DNA of 64,000 bases from Streptosporangium sandarakinum (GCF_013409935.1 NZ_JACCCO010000002.1:434001-498000), one strand, 5' to 3'. Shown: positions 49,878 to 59,380, counted from the stretch's first letter. Notes: generated by a model not told the origin, from the sequence alone. Translations and numbers: made by a program.

Positions 49878-51536
49878 TCACCGCCGGGCGCCCTTTCCGG
49901 CCGGCGCCTGTCTTCTCCCGTCTTCTCCCGTCCGCTCTCCCCGCGTCTCCCCTGTTCTCCCCGGCTCTTCCCGCGTCTCCCCTTTCCGGCCCTCCCCGTC
50001 CCGCCAGGCCGCGACCAGTTCGGCGATCACCGTGGTGCCCCGCCTGACCTCGGTCAGGGAGGCGGAGCCGTACCCGAGCACCAGCCCGTGACCGCGCGGC
50101 CGGTCGCTGCGGCGCGGGCTCTCGGTCCAGTCGACCAGCACGCCCCGCTCGGCGGCGCGGGCGACGACGAACGGGACGGCGGCGGGCGGGACCTCGATCA
50201 TCACGTGCAGCCCCGCGGTGTCTCCGCTGACCAGCGGGCCCAGGACGTCGACGACGGCGGCGCGGCGGCGGGCGTACTCCAGCCGCATGCGCCGCAGGTG
50301 CCGGTCCAGGTCTCCCCTCTCCAGCAGTACGGCGACCGCCTGCTGGGCCGGGCCTCCGGTGCGGTCGGCCAGGTCGTGGCGGGTCCGGGCGACGGCGGCG
50401 AGCAGGTCGGGGGCGGCCACCAGCCAGCCGACCCCCACGTCCGGGGCCAGGGACTTCGACAGCGTGCCGAGCAGGACGACGCGGCCGGGGTCCAGGCAGT
50501 GCAGCGCGGGCAGCGGGGCGACGTCGTAGCGGAACTCGGCGTCGTAGTCGTCCTCCACGACGATCGCTCCGGTACGGCGGGCCCAGGCCAGCAGGCGCTC
50601 CCGCCGCGGGATCGGCAGGCGTCCGCCGAGCGGGTACTGGTGGGCGGGGGTGGTGTAGAGGACGCGCAGGTCGCCGGGGAGCTCCTCGACGACGACCCCG
50701 TCCCGGTCCACCGGGCAGGGCACGATCTCGGCGCCCCGGGCGGCGAAGACGTTGCCGGCGACGCGGTAGCCGGGGTCCTCGACGCCCGCCCGGTCGCCGG
50801 GGCGCAGCAGCGTGGCGGCGACGAGGTCGAGGCCGTTGCCGGTGCCCCTGGTGACCATGATGTTCTCCGGGCCCACGGCGACCGCCCGGGTCTTGCGCAG
50901 GTGCTCGGCCAGCGCCTCGCGCAGGCGGGGCAGGCCGTAGGGGTCGGGGTCGTCTCCCGGCGGCAGGTCGGCGGCGGCCCGCCAGGCCCGGCGCCAGGCG
51001 GCCCGGTCGTAGTCGTTGACCCACGGCCGGCCGGGCCGCAGGTCGATCACGGGCCCGGCGGGAGCGGCGCCGTTCCCGGCGGGGAAGTCGGGCGGAACGG
51101 CGCCGGACCGGGCGGCTCCGGCGGCCCCGGACGGCCAGGTGGAAACGGCCGGCCCTGCGGAGGCGGCCGGCCCTGCAGAGGCGGCCGGCCCTGCGGAGGC
51201 GGCCGGCCCTGCGGAGGCGAGCGGCGGGGAGGGGGTGTGGACGACCACGTCGGCCACGTAGGTGCCCGACCCGTGGCGGCCGTCCAGCCAGCCCTCGGCG
51301 TACAGCTGCTGGTACGCCTCGGTGACGACGGTGCGGCTGACCGCGAGCTGGCGGGCGAGGGCGCGGGTGGAGGGCAGGCGCTCGCCGGACTTGAGGGTGC
51401 CGTCGCGCATGGCGGCGCGGAGCCGGTTCCCGAGCTGGACGGTGAGCGGGACGGAGGCGTCGCGGTCCACCGAGACCGGCAGGTCGATGGAGGTGCGCGG
51501 CAAAGTGGTCTCCCGGAAGCACGGAAAAGTGGTCAT
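49878..51536 (-). CDS. MocR family regulator (GntR HTH plus PLP aminotransferase fold)
   Basis: 552 residues from ATG 51536 (GTG 51551 would add five). Residues ~15-85 form a GntR winged helix (SVPLTVQLGNRLRAAMRDG, LKSGERLPSTRALARQLAVSR). A linker made of ASAGPA repeats is followed by an aminotransferase fold-type I domain (about 145-515), PLP lysine in LGTLSKSLAPDVGVGWL, with EDDYDAEFRYD and the substrate-binding Arg regions. An Arg/Glu/Gly-rich tail of ~40 residues follows. PdxR-type members activate PLP synthesis genes. The divergent neighbour has a PPOX fold, which suggests control of a B6- or flavin-related function. Confidence 0.92.
   Translation of the reverse strand: MTTFPCFRETTLPRTSIDLPVSVDRDASVPLTVQLGNRLRAAMRDGTLKSGERLPSTRALARQLAVSRTVVTEAYQQLYAEGWLDGRHGSGTYVADVVVHTPSPPLASAGPAASAGPAASAGPAASAGPAVSTWPSGAAGAARSGAVPPDFPAGNGAAPAGPVIDLRPGRPWVNDYDRAAWRRAWRAAADLPPGDDPDPYGLPRLREALAEHLRKTRAVAVGPENIMVTRGTGNGLDLVAATLLRPGDRAGVEDPGYRVAGNVFAARGAEIVPCPVDRDGVVVEELPGDLRVLYTTPAHQYPLGGRLPIPRRERLLAWARRTGAIVVEDDYDAEFRYDVAPLPALHCLDPGRVVLLGTLSKSLAPDVGVGWLVAAPDLLAAVARTRHDLADRTGGPAQQAVAVLLERGDLDRHLRRMRLEYARRRAAVVDVLGPLVSGDTAGLHVMIEVPPAAVPFVVARAAERGVLVDWTESPRRSDRPRGHGLVLGYGSASLTEVRRGTTVIAELVAAWRDGEGRKGETREEPGRTGETRGERTGEDGRRQAPAGKGARR
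51146..51217 (-). repeat. 18-bp coding tandem repeat in MocR linker
   Basis: Four 18-base units (plus-strand form CGGCCGGCCCTGCGGAGG) beginning at 51146, 51164, 51182 and 51200; one base differs in the second unit. Encodes four ASAGPA hexapeptides between the DNA-binding and aminotransferase domains. Confidence 0.9.
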
Positions 51537-51570
51537 GTTCCTTATGTCCACTTCTTTCTAGATTAGAGCC
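51537..51570 (+). promoter_or_regulatory. compact divergent promoter; leaderless start of PPOX gene
   Basis: Only 34 bases separate the two divergent start codons. TAGATT (51559-51564) is a good -10 and lies six bases before ATG 51571, so transcription would begin at the start codon itself. No ribosome binding site is present. The MocR promoter must therefore overlap the PPOX gene 5' end. Confidence 0.55.
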
Positions 51571-52218
51571 ATGCTTTCCACGACTCCGCGCACCCGGCCC
51601 GGCCGCATGAAGGAACGCGCCAGGACCGGCCGCGAGGACCTGTACGCGGTGCTGGACGCCGGGCTGATCTGCCATCTGGGCGTGGTGAGGCCCGACGGGA
51701 CGCCGACGGTGCTCCCCACCTGCTACGGCCGCATCGGCGACACCCTCTACCTGCACGGCTCGACCGGCTCGCCCTCGCTGCGGGGGGAGGGCGAGGTGTG
51801 CGTGACGGTGACCCACCTGGACGGGATCGTGCTGGCCCGCTCGGTGTTCAACCACTCGGTGAACTACCGCTCCGCCGTGGTCTACGGCCGTCCCCGCGTC
51901 GTGACGGACCCCGAGGAGCGGCTGGCGGGGTTGCGTGCGATCACCGAGCGGCTCGCGCCCGGCCAGTGGGACGCCGTCCGCCTGCCGACGCGGAAGGAGC
52001 TCGCCGCCACCGCCTTGGTGGCCCTCTCCCTGGCGGAGGCGTCGGTGAAGGTACGGCAGGGCCCGCCGGACGACGAGGAGGAGGACTACGCGCTGCCCGT
52101 CTGGGCCGGTGTGCTGCCGCTGCGCGCCTCCTGGGGCGAACCGGAGGCGGACCCCGCGCTGCCCGCGGGCGTGGACGTCCCCGGGCACATCGCCTCCCGC
52201 GCCGCGCCCGGCCGATAG
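51571..52218 (+). CDS. PPOX-fold flavin/F420-type nucleotide-binding protein
   Basis: 215 residues. Split beta-barrel of the pyridoxamine 5'-phosphate oxidase-like superfamily: ICHLGVVRPDGTPTVLPTCYGRIGDTLYLHGSTGSPSLR, then VCVTVTHLDGIVLARSVFNHSVNYRSAVVYGRPRVV, and the C-terminal LPLRASWGEPEADP segment. This subgroup (DUF447/YhbP-like, here with HSVNYRSAV) usually binds FMN, F420 or heme and acts as oxidoreductase. Divergent from the MocR regulator, which probably controls it. The C-terminus PAGVDVPGHIASRA is typical of the group. Likely leaderless translation. Confidence 0.88.
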   Translation: MLSTTPRTRPGRMKERARTGREDLYAVLDAGLICHLGVVRPDGTPTVLPTCYGRIGDTLYLHGSTGSPSLRGEGEVCVTVTHLDGIVLARSVFNHSVNYRSAVVYGRPRVVTDPEERLAGLRAITERLAPGQWDAVRLPTRKELAATALVALSLAEASVKVRQGPPDDEEEDYALPVWAGVLPLRASWGEPEADPALPAGVDVPGHIASRAAPGR

Positions 52219-52334
52219 GGCGTGTTTTTCCGGGCGTTCTGACGGTTTGTGGTTAATCCGCGGAAACCGATGTTCTGTCGCTAAGCTACGGTCCGTCTTT
52301 CATGGGTGGGGGCCCAGTCAACTGAGGAGACCGC

Positions 52335-54077
52335 ATGTACGGCACGTCATCGGCCTGGCGAGTCCCCGGCTACACGGAGATCCGCGAGCTGGGCGCCGGC
52401 GCGGCCGGCCGCGTGATGATGGCCCGGCACGACGCCGACGACGTCCTGGTCGCGATCAAATACCTGTCCGACAAGCTCAGGGGCGACGTCGGCTTCGTCG
52501 CGCGCTTCCGGCACGAGGCCCGGGTGCTCTACACCCTCGACAGTCCCCACGCCGTCCGGCTCTACGACTACGTCGAGACCGGCGAGGGCGCCGCGATCGT
52601 CATGGAGCTGGTCAACGGCGTCCCGCTGCGGGCCGTGCTCCGCTCGGAGGGGCCGACCGGCCCGGAGGCCGCGCTGGTGGTGCTCAAGGGAGCGCTCACC
52701 GGCCTGGCCGCCGCGCACAAGGTCAACGTCGTGCACCGCGACTTCAAGCCGGAGAACGTCCTGATCGAGCCGGACGGCACGAGCCGGCTGGTCGACTTCG
52801 GCATCGCCGTCCGCTCCGGCGAGGGGGACGTCCCGGCGGGCACGCCGCCCTACATGGCGCCGGAGCAGTGGTCGGGGGGCCCGGCCTCCCCGGCCACCGA
52901 CGTCTACGCCGCCACCGCGGTGTTCTTCGAGTGCCTGACGGGCACCCGGCCGTTCCGCGGGACGAACATCGCCGCGCTGGCCCGGCAGCACCAGAGCGCG
53001 GCCCCTCCGTCGGAGGAGGTGCCCTCGGCCCTGCGGGGCCTGGTGGAGCGGGGCCTGGCCAAGCACGCGGCGGACCGCCCGCCGACCGCCATCGCCTTCC
53101 TCACCGAGCTGGAGGCGGTGGCCGCCGACGCCTACGGCCCCGACTGGGAGGAGCGGGGCCGCCGCCGCCTGGCGGCGCTGGCCGGGATCATGGCGTCGCT
53201 CTTCCCCTTCCCGCGCAAGTCGGCGACCTCGGAGGCGCACACCTCGCTCGCCGAGACCGACCTGGGTGACCCGGTGCCGGGCGAGGCCGACCTGGACGGG
53301 CCGGAGGACCTGGACCTGGACGACCACGGCTGGCGGGCGGTGCTGTCCAGGCGGACCTCCAAGATCCTGGTCGGCGTCGGGTGCGTCGCGCTGGTCGGCG
53401 TCATCGGGATGGTGCTGGTCAACTCCTCCGGCTCCAGCGAGATCCAGGCCCGCAGCTCGGCCGCCACCGCGAGCGCGACCCCCTCGGATCCGGTGGAGTC
53501 GATCACTCCCGAGGAGACCGACGAGCCGCAGGAGGAGACGACGGAGGAGCCCCCGGCGAAGGCCACCCCCAGCGCGTCGGCGACCGACGAGACCCCGGCG
53601 GCGACCTCCGCCGCCAGCCCGCCACCGGTGTCGCCCGCGCGCAGGCCCACCGCCCGGCCCGCCAGGACCACCGCGGCCCCGTCGGCCACCCCGACGCGGA
53701 CCCGCCGCCCGCACCGGCCAACCCCCACCCGGACGGCCTCACCGGCCACCACCGAGGAGGAGACCTCCGACGTCGGCCGCTCGGGTGAGCAGCCGGCGCG
53801 GACCTCCACGCCGCAGACCTCAGCCCCGCAGGCGACGCAGCCGCCGAGGACGCAGCCGCCGAAGACGCCGAAGCCCGACCCCACTCCCAGCGAGGGTGGC
53901 GGCACATCCGATCCCTCCCCGTCGGACTCCCATAGCGGAGGCAACGGCTTCTCGCCCACCCCGCCCGCCACGACCGCGTCCGCCGCGTTCCTCGCCCTCG
54001 GGGCGCTGACCGGCGGCGCCCTCCCGTTCGCGGCCGGACGGCGCCGCGGGCGTCCGAACGGCCGGACCCGGCGGTGA
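52335..54077 (+). CDS. Ser/Thr protein kinase with extracytoplasmic Pro/Thr-rich loop
   Basis: 580 residues; ATG 52335 with GAGGAG eight bases upstream. Kinase domain 10-265: Gly-rich loop LGAGAAGRV, K42, HRDFKPEN (134-141), DFG (154-156), APE (175-177), so catalytically complete. Membrane helix ~343-362, then ~180 residues of Ser/Thr/Pro-rich sequence and a second hydrophobic segment (~548-567) followed by a basic tail RRRGRPNGRTRR. The outside part therefore forms a long loop rather than PASTA repeats. Stop overlaps the start of a pseudokinase-like gene by four bases (GTGA). Confidence 0.93.
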   Translation: MYGTSSAWRVPGYTEIRELGAGAAGRVMMARHDADDVLVAIKYLSDKLRGDVGFVARFRHEARVLYTLDSPHAVRLYDYVETGEGAAIVMELVNGVPLRAVLRSEGPTGPEAALVVLKGALTGLAAAHKVNVVHRDFKPENVLIEPDGTSRLVDFGIAVRSGEGDVPAGTPPYMAPEQWSGGPASPATDVYAATAVFFECLTGTRPFRGTNIAALARQHQSAAPPSEEVPSALRGLVERGLAKHAADRPPTAIAFLTELEAVAADAYGPDWEERGRRRLAALAGIMASLFPFPRKSATSEAHTSLAETDLGDPVPGEADLDGPEDLDLDDHGWRAVLSRRTSKILVGVGCVALVGVIGMVLVNSSGSSEIQARSSAATASATPSDPVESITPEETDEPQEETTEEPPAKATPSASATDETPAATSAASPPPVSPARRPTARPARTTAAPSATPTRTRRPHRPTPTRTASPATTEEETSDVGRSGEQPARTSTPQTSAPQATQPPRTQPPKTPKPDPTPSEGGGTSDPSPSDSHSGGNGFSPTPPATTASAAFLALGALTGGALPFAAGRRRGRPNGRTRR

Positions 54078-55468
54078 ACCCGGGCCCGGAGGACCCGGCC
54101 GGGTTCCGGCCGGGCCACCGGACACGGGCCGGCGAGCTGGGCACCTGGTGGTCCGCGGTGACGGCCGACGGGCGTCCGGGCGGCGCCCTGCGCTTCTCCC
54201 CCGAGTCGGTCGCCGACCCGGGGGCGCGGCGACGGCTGGCCGGGGCCGTGACCGCGGACCTGGGGCTCGCCCGGGGCGGCCGAAGCGGGCTGCTCCCGAT
54301 CGCCGACCTGGTCGCGGCCGGGGACGACGTGTGGCTGCTCACCGCCGAACCCGCCGCCCCCACGCTGGCCGACCTGCTGTCCGAGCCGCCCGCCGCCCAC
54401 GGTCCCGGTCCGGGCGGCGCCGCCGCGATCCTGGTGGAGACCGCGCAGACGCTCCTGACCCTGCACGCGGCGAGCCTGGCCCACGGCGCGCTGCACCCGG
54501 GCACGGTGGTGATCGCCGCCGACGGGTCGGCGCTGCTCGCCGAGCGCGGACTGGCCGGGGCGCTGCGCGACCGCCCCGCCGCTCCGGAGCACGACGTCGC
54601 GGCGTGGGCCTCGCTCGCCACGGAGCTGGCCGCCCGCTGGGCGGCGCCGTACCCGGAGGCGGCCGGGCTCCTGGAGCGGGCCGCGGCGACCGCCTCCGCC
54701 CGGGGTCTCGCCCAGGCCCGCGACGTCCTGCTGGCCGGGCGCGACCTGCTGCCGGACGGCTTCGCCGGACGCGACCGGCTGGCGGAGGCCGCGCGTCGGC
54801 GGCAGGCGGAGGCCACGCTTCCCCCGGGGCCCGTCCCCGGGGCTCCCCTGCCGGACGAGGGAGGGATCGCCACGCTGCTGCCGGCCGCCGCGGGCGGCGG
54901 GCGCGCGGGCGGCGACGAGAGCACGGTCCTGGGGTTCGGGTCCGGGGCGCCGGCGGAGACCGAAGCCGCGCGGATCTGGCGGGGCGGCCGCGACAGGTCG
55001 TCCGGCGCGGCCTCCCGCGGGCGGCGGGCCTCCCGCGGGAGGGTCCGGCGCGGCCGTACGGCTCTCGCCTCGGTGATCATCGCGTTGATGGTGGTCGCGG
55101 GGGTGCTGGTCTGGTTGTTCCGCGAGCCGGCGGACCCGGGGACGCCGCTGGCGGTGACCGGGGTGCGGGTGACCGCGCCGAAGAAGCCGCAGGGCTGCGG
55201 CACGACCGTCAGGATCACCGGCGTGCTCTCCACCAACGGCTCCGCCGGGAGGATCCGCTACCAGTGGCGGCGCAGCGACCGCAGGACGCCGACCGAGCAG
55301 ACCGAAGAGGTCGAGGCCGGGAGGACCTCGCACGAGGTGACCCTGCTGTGGACGGTCCGCGGCGACGGGGACTTCCGGGGGATCGCCACCCTGCGGGTCC
55401 TCTCTCCCCTGCCCAAGGGCGGGAAGCTCCAGGGCAGGGCCACTTTCGTCTACCGGTGCAAGTCATGA
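54074..55468 (+). CDS. membrane pseudokinase-like protein with extracytoplasmic Ig-like domain
   Basis: 464 residues; GTG 54074 overlaps the kinase stop. Residues 20-245 read as a degenerate kinase fold: HGALHPGTV (137-145) stands where HRDxxxxN should be, and LLAERGL replaces DFG; no VAIK lysine is evident. Cytosolic linker, membrane helix 329-349, then a ~115-residue domain (GVRVTAPKKPQGCGTTVRITGVLSTNG… RYQWRRSDRRT) with two cysteines and an Ig-like beta pattern. Probably partners with the preceding active kinase, as an allosteric activator or receptor. Confidence 0.78.
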   Translation: MNPGPEDPAGFRPGHRTRAGELGTWWSAVTADGRPGGALRFSPESVADPGARRRLAGAVTADLGLARGGRSGLLPIADLVAAGDDVWLLTAEPAAPTLADLLSEPPAAHGPGPGGAAAILVETAQTLLTLHAASLAHGALHPGTVVIAADGSALLAERGLAGALRDRPAAPEHDVAAWASLATELAARWAAPYPEAAGLLERAAATASARGLAQARDVLLAGRDLLPDGFAGRDRLAEAARRRQAEATLPPGPVPGAPLPDEGGIATLLPAAAGGGRAGGDESTVLGFGSGAPAETEAARIWRGGRDRSSGAASRGRRASRGRVRRGRTALASVIIALMVVAGVLVWLFREPADPGTPLAVTGVRVTAPKKPQGCGTTVRITGVLSTNGSAGRIRYQWRRSDRRTPTEQTEEVEAGRTSHEVTLLWTVRGDGDFRGIATLRVLSPLPKGGKLQGRATFVYRCKS

Positions 55469-55520
55469 TCCGGATATGCCGATAATGCAGGATAAATAGG
55501 TTCTTACTACTCTGGCGGCC

Positions 55521-56690
55521 ATGACCACGCAGACCCCCGCCGGCTGGTACCCGGATCCCTACGGCTCACCGCGGCTGCGGTGGTGGGACGGGAACCAGTG
55601 GACCGACGCCACCCACCCGGTGGAGACCCCCGCCGGACCGGCGTCCCCGCCCCAGACCGGACCGCCCCCTGGGCAGACCGGACCGTTCCCCGGCCAGGCG
55701 GGCCCCGCCGGGCCGCACGACCAGCCGGGGGCGTCCCCGTTGCAGCCGCCGGGACAGGCCGGTCCGCCGGGAGGCCCTCCGGCTCCGGAGGCCCAGCACG
55801 GCCGGCCAGGTCCGGAAGGCGGGCCCGACCAGCACGGCCAGTACGGACAGCCCGACCAGTACGGGCAGCCGCCGTGGGGCGGCCCGCCGAACGTCACGGC
55901 GCAGCTGCCCGCGGGCGCGTACGGCCCGCCGCGCCGGAGCATCCCCTGGCCCTGGATCCTCGGCGTCGGCGCGGTGGTCCTGGTCGCGGTGATCGTCGCC
56001 GCCGTGTTCCTCATCCCCAGGGGCGGCGAGCTCGCGGACGACCGCCCCTCGCCGCTTCCGACGACCGCGGAGCCGACCTCCCCGTCGACGCCCGCGCCGT
56101 CGGACCCGGCGACGCCGGAGTCGCCGCCCCCGGACGGCCCCGAGCTGCCCCAGCCGGAGGACGGGCGCATCACCGACTCCACCTCCGGCCTGTCGTACGA
56201 CTTCCCCGGCGAGCCCTGGAAGGTGCCGCCCGGCACCCGTACGGACGGCACGAGCTTCCTGGGCGGCAGCAGGGTCGAGGCGATCTCCCAGAAGAACTTC
56301 GACGGCGAGGGCCACGACTGGGTCGGCAACCTCTTCACCGGCGAGCTGCCGGACAGGTTCGGCTACGACGGCGTCCCCGGCATGCGGGCGACCCTCGCGT
56401 CGCTGCTGCTGGGCGTCGAACCGGTCTTCTACAGCCCCCCGCACACCAAGAAGATCGTCGAGAACAAGGCGATCAAGGTGAGCGGCAGGGACGCCTGGCT
56501 CCTCGTCTTCGACATGGACTTCTCCCAGGAGGCCAAGGCCAACGGCTGGAAGTTCAAGAAGGAACGCGGCGCCATGGTGCTCGTGGACCGCGGCGCGGGC
56601 AGGCGCCCGGCCCTGATGTACATGTCCGTGCCCGACAATCTCGGTCTCGCGGTGATCGACCGGGTGGTCGGCTCCCTCAAGCTCTCCTGA
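55521..56690 (+). CDS. DUF2510 membrane protein with Pro/Gly/Gln-rich linker
   Basis: 389 residues. N-terminal DUF2510 module ([26 protein letters not shown], 6-32), a Pro/Gly/Gln low-complexity stretch (35-140), membrane helix (~143-168) and an extracytoplasmic domain (210-389: [12 protein letters not shown]… [12 protein letters not shown]… [15 protein letters not shown] end) of unknown fold. The Pro-rich cytosolic part with several Thr is a plausible kinase substrate, and the gene lies 52 bases after the kinase/pseudokinase pair. Function unknown. Confidence 0.85.
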   Translation: MTTQTPAGWYPDPYGSPRLRWWDGNQWTDATHPVETPAGPASPPQTGPPPGQTGPFPGQAGPAGPHDQPGASPLQPPGQAGPPGGPPAPEAQHGRPGPEGGPDQHGQYGQPDQYGQPPWGGPPNVTAQLPAGAYGPPRRSIPWPWILGVGAVVLVAVIVAAVFLIPRGGELADDRPSPLPTTAEPTSPSTPAPSDPATPESPPPDGPELPQPEDGRITDSTSGLSYDFPGEPWKVPPGTRTDGTSFLGGSRVEAISQKNFDGEGHDWVGNLFTGELPDRFGYDGVPGMRATLASLLLGVEPVFYSPPHTKKIVENKAIKVSGRDAWLLVFDMDFSQEAKANGWKFKKERGAMVLVDRGAGRRPALMYMSVPDNLGLAVIDRVVGSLKLS

Positions 56691-56712
56691 AGGTGGGACT
56701 ACGCTGAAGGCT

Positions 56713-57315
56713 ATGAGTGACCTGCTGGTCTGGATCGACTGTGAGATGACCGGGCTCGATCTCGGCCGAGACGCCCTTGTCGAGGTGGCCTGCGTGGTCA
56801 CGGACAGCGAGCTGAACCAGCTCGACGAGGGCATGGACGTGGTGATCAAGCCTCCGCCGGAGGCGGTGGAGCAGATGTCGGACGTCGTCCGGGAGATGCA
56901 CACCGCGTCCGGCCTCCTGGAGTCCCTGGCGGGCGGGGTGACCCTGGCCGAGGCCGAGGCCCTGGTCCTGTCCTACATCAAGGGCCACGTCCCGGAGGCG
57001 AAGCGGGCGCCGCTGTGCGGCAACTCCATCGCCACCGACCGCTCCTTCATCGCGCGCGACATGCCGGAGGTGGACGCGTTCCTGCACTACCGGATGGTCG
57101 ACGTGTCCTCGATCAAGGAGCTGTCCCGGCGGTGGTACCCGCGGGTGTACTTCTCCGCGCCGGAGAAGCAGGGCGGGCACCGGGCGCTGGCCGACATCAC
57201 CGAGAGCATCCGCGAGCTGCGCTACTACCGCGCGGCGGTCTTCGTGGCCCAGCCCGGCCCCGACTCCGCCACCGCCCGCGAGCTGGCCGAGGGCGTCTCG
57301 GCGGAGCCGGTCTGA
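56713..57315 (+). CDS. orn: oligoribonuclease
   Basis: 200 residues. DEDDh exonuclease: [25 protein letters not shown] carries the first Asp/Glu pair, [18 protein letters not shown] the second Asp, and [18 protein letters not shown] the catalytic His and final Asp. Degrades two- to five-nucleotide RNA and linear pGpG, finishing mRNA and c-di-GMP turnover; essential in many bacteria. Slightly extended C-terminus ([22 protein letters not shown]). Followed by tRNA-His, an arrangement conserved in actinobacteria. Confidence 0.98.
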   Translation: MSDLLVWIDCEMTGLDLGRDALVEVACVVTDSELNQLDEGMDVVIKPPPEAVEQMSDVVREMHTASGLLESLAGGVTLAEAEALVLSYIKGHVPEAKRAPLCGNSIATDRSFIARDMPEVDAFLHYRMVDVSSIKELSRRWYPRVYFSAPEKQGGHRALADITESIRELRYYRAAVFVAQPGPDSATARELAEGVSAEPV

Positions 57316-57390
57316 CGGTGCTCGCGAAACCCGGTACGAAACGACTCCCGGGAACCGCTACACTTTTCCATGTGCTGCTGCGGCAGACGC

Positions 57391-57467
57391 GGTGGGTGTA
57401 GCTCAGTTGGCAGAGCGCCAGGTTGTGGTCCTGGATGTCGAGGGTTCAAGTCCCTTCACTCACCCCA
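57391..57467 (+). tRNA. tRNA-His (GTG anticodon)
   Basis: Cloverleaf with extra 5' G (G-1 at 57391) opposite discriminator C57464, the hallmark of tRNA-His. Acceptor stem GTGGGTG (57392-57398) pairs with CACTCAC (57457-57463, one G-U pair). Anticodon loop TTGTGGT, T-loop GGTTCAAGTCC; CCA is encoded (57465-57467). Confidence 0.97.
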
Positions 57468-57472
57468 CGGAG

Positions 57473-57500
57473 AACGGCCGGTCCTACGGGACCGGCCGTT
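57473..57500 (+). terminator. tRNA-His terminator with UACG tetraloop
   Basis: Perfect 12-bp arms (AACGGCCGGTCC 57473-57484 and GGACCGGCCGTT 57489-57500) closing the exceptionally stable C(UACG)G tetraloop, six bases after the tRNA CCA end; followed by CCGCTTTCC. Confidence 0.85.
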
Positions 57501-57537
57501 CCGCTTTCCACCCGCGACTGGATCACCAAATCCAGAT

Positions 57538-57549
57538 ATAACCGGTTAT
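57538..57549. promoter_or_regulatory. 12-bp palindrome upstream of LuxR-type gene
   Basis: ATAACCGGTTAT, perfect and AT-flanked, 73 bases before the LuxR-type start and just after the tRNA terminator. Candidate operator or part of the promoter of that gene; no partner site seen. Confidence 0.4.
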
Positions 57550-57621
57550 GCTCACTTCTATCGCCTCGCCGTAAGATCGGGGGGTTCGGCGACCTGACCG
57601 TGTAGCCGCCACGGAGGCCGG

Positions 57622-57906
57622 ATGAGACCCGACGACGCCCCCCACGCCGCCGACCCGCGAACCGCGGCGGGCCTGAGCAGACGCGAGGCCGAGGTCATGG
57701 AGCTGATAGCCACGGGCCGCTCCAACGGGCAGATCGCCCAGCACCTCTTCCTCAGCGAGAAGACCGTGAAGAACCACGTGAACCGGATCTACGCCAAGCT
57801 CGGCGCCGACTGCCGGATGACCGCGATCGGCCTGTGGCGGCAGCGATCCGGCAAGGGCGACGTCCCGGCCAGGGCCGCGGACAGGACGTCCAGGGCGGCC
57901 GGTTAG
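57622..57906 (+). CDS. single-domain LuxR/GerE-type DNA-binding protein
   Basis: 94 residues, ATG 57622 with GGAGG upstream (57613-57617). Nearly the whole protein is a LuxR helix-turn-helix: [45 protein letters not shown] (19-62), then a short tail. No receiver or sensor domain, like the stand-alone WhiB-independent GerE-type proteins. The stop overlaps that of the convergent lysine 6-transaminase gene by four bases, so both transcripts share antisense ends. Confidence 0.88.
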   Translation: MRPDDAPHAADPRTAAGLSRREAEVMELIATGRSNGQIAQHLFLSEKTVKNHVNRIYAKLGADCRMTAIGLWRQRSGKGDVPARAADRTSRAAG

Positions 57907-59204
57907 GCGCGCGAGGGCGCGTCCCGCAGGGCGGTCAGGGCGCGGGAGATCGCCTCCGTGCCCTCCTCCAGCTCCTCGCGGGTGATCGACAGGGCCGGGC
58001 GCAGCCGTACCGACCGCTCGCCGCAGGGCAGCACGAGCACGCCCTCGTCCTGCCGGAGCAGGGTGACCAGCCGGTCGCGCGCGGCCGGGTCCGGCAGGTC
58101 GAAGGCGCACATGAGGCCGCGCCCCCGGGCGCTGCCGACCAGCTCGGGGAAGCCCGCCTGGATCTTCTGCAGTGTGGCGAGGAGTTCGGCGCCGAGCTCG
58201 CCGGCCCGGGCGATGAGCCCGTCGCGTTCGATGATCTCCAGGATCCGGCGGGAGCGGACCATGTCCACCAGCCCGCCGCCCCAGGTGGAGTTGATGCGCC
58301 CGCTCACCCGGAAGACGTTGTCGGGCACCAGGTCCACCCGGCGGCCCGCCATGATCCCGCCGACCTGGACCTTCTTGGCGAAGGCCACGATGTCGGGGCG
58401 CAGGCCGAGCTGCTGGTGGGCCCAGGGGGTGCCGGTGGTCCCGGCGCCGGTCTGCACCTCGTCCACGATGAACAGGGCGTCGTGCTCGTGGCAGAGCCGT
58501 TCCATCGCCTGGAGGAACTCGGCCCGCATGTGGTTGTCGCCGCCCTCGCCCTGGATGGGCTCGGCGATGAAGCAGGCGATGTCGTGCGGGTGACGTTCGA
58601 AGGCCGCCCGGGCCTGGGCGAGAGCCCGCTCCTCGGCGGCCTCGACGTCGCCGAGGTGGATGGCGGGCACGTCGATCCGCGGCCAGTCGAACTGCGGGAA
58701 GCGGTCGGTCTTGACCGGGTCGGTGTTGGTCAGCGAGAGGGTGTAGCCGCTGCGGCCGTGGAAGGCCCGGGTGAGGTGGAGGACCCGGGCTCCGAGCCCC
58801 GGGGAGCGGCCCTGGGCCTCGTTGCGACGGCTCTTCCAGTCGAAGGCGCACTTCAGCGCGTTCTCGACGGCCAGCGCGCCGCCCTCCACGAAGAACAGGT
58901 GCGGAAGTTCGGGGTCGCCCAGCACCCGGACGAAGGTCTCGGTGAAGTCGGCGAGGTGGACGGTGTAGAGGTCGGGGTTGGCCGGCTTGTTCGCGGCGAT
59001 CCTGCCGAGCCGGTCCAGGAACGCGGGGTCGTCGTCGAACGGGTTCACGCCCAGCGGCGCGGAGGCGAAGAAGGTGTAGAAGTCCAGGTAGCTGCGGCCG
59101 GTGCGGGCGTCGACCAGCCGGGAGCCCCGGCTGCGTTCCAGGTCCAGCACCAGACGGTAGCCGTCGACGAGCAGATGACGAGAGAGCCGGCCGTGCACGT
59201 CCAT
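57903..59204 (-). CDS. lat: L-lysine 6-transaminase
   Basis: 433 residues; ATG 59204 with GGAGG five bases upstream. Class III PLP aminotransferase; the diagnostic lysine 6-transaminase blocks are [58 protein letters not shown] and [23 protein letters not shown], with the PLP lysine in FAKKVQVGG and [15 protein letters not shown]. Converts lysine and 2-oxoglutarate to piperideine-6-carboxylate and glutamate. In beta-lactam producers it starts aminoadipate supply; elsewhere it serves lysine catabolism or persistence (as in mycobacteria). No beta-lactam genes are nearby, so a catabolic or stress role is more likely. Confidence 0.95.
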   Translation of the reverse strand: MDVHGRLSRHLLVDGYRLVLDLERSRGSRLVDARTGRSYLDFYTFFASAPLGVNPFDDDPAFLDRLGRIAANKPANPDLYTVHLADFTETFVRVLGDPELPHLFFVEGGALAVENALKCAFDWKSRRNEAQGRSPGLGARVLHLTRAFHGRSGYTLSLTNTDPVKTDRFPQFDWPRIDVPAIHLGDVEAAEERALAQARAAFERHPHDIACFIAEPIQGEGGDNHMRAEFLQAMERLCHEHDALFIVDEVQTGAGTTGTPWAHQQLGLRPDIVAFAKKVQVGGIMAGRRVDLVPDNVFRVSGRINSTWGGGLVDMVRSRRILEIIERDGLIARAGELGAELLATLQKIQAGFPELVGSARGRGLMCAFDLPDPAARDRLVTLLRQDEGVLVLPCGERSVRLRPALSITREELEEGTEAISRALTALRDAPSRA

Positions 59205-59330
59205 ATCGCCTCCACGGTGTTTGGGAAGATGATTCCCCGTTGAGCGGTCATCCCTATGGAGACGTTACGCAGAAGAGGCGGTTTTTATAAATATTCTTCG
59301 GCGTCTGCCCTTGGTGACCTTTTCGGCCGT

Positions 59331-59367
59331 CCCGGGGTCGCCTCCCCGCCGGGAAGGCGACCCCGGG
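59331..59367 (-). terminator. hairpin terminator downstream of HdeD-like gene
   Basis: Perfect 13-bp arms CCCGGGGTCGCCT (59331-59343) and AGGCGACCCCGGG (59355-59367) with an 11-base loop, 13 bases beyond the stop of the minus-strand gene. The region between here and the lat start (59205-59330) includes the AT-rich stretch TTTTTATAAATATTC (59281-59296), the probable lat promoter. Confidence 0.75.
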
Positions 59368-59380
59368 CCCGCGGTCCCCG

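Noticed and set aside
53132-55333. 733-codon minus-strand frame opposite kinase and pseudokinase
   Set aside because: No domain, unusual composition, and antisense to two coupled genes with clear motifs.
57903-59204. Lysine 6-transaminase as start of a beta-lactam biosynthesis cluster
   Set aside because: No ACV synthetase, IPN synthase or related genes within the window; lat is also found outside such clusters.
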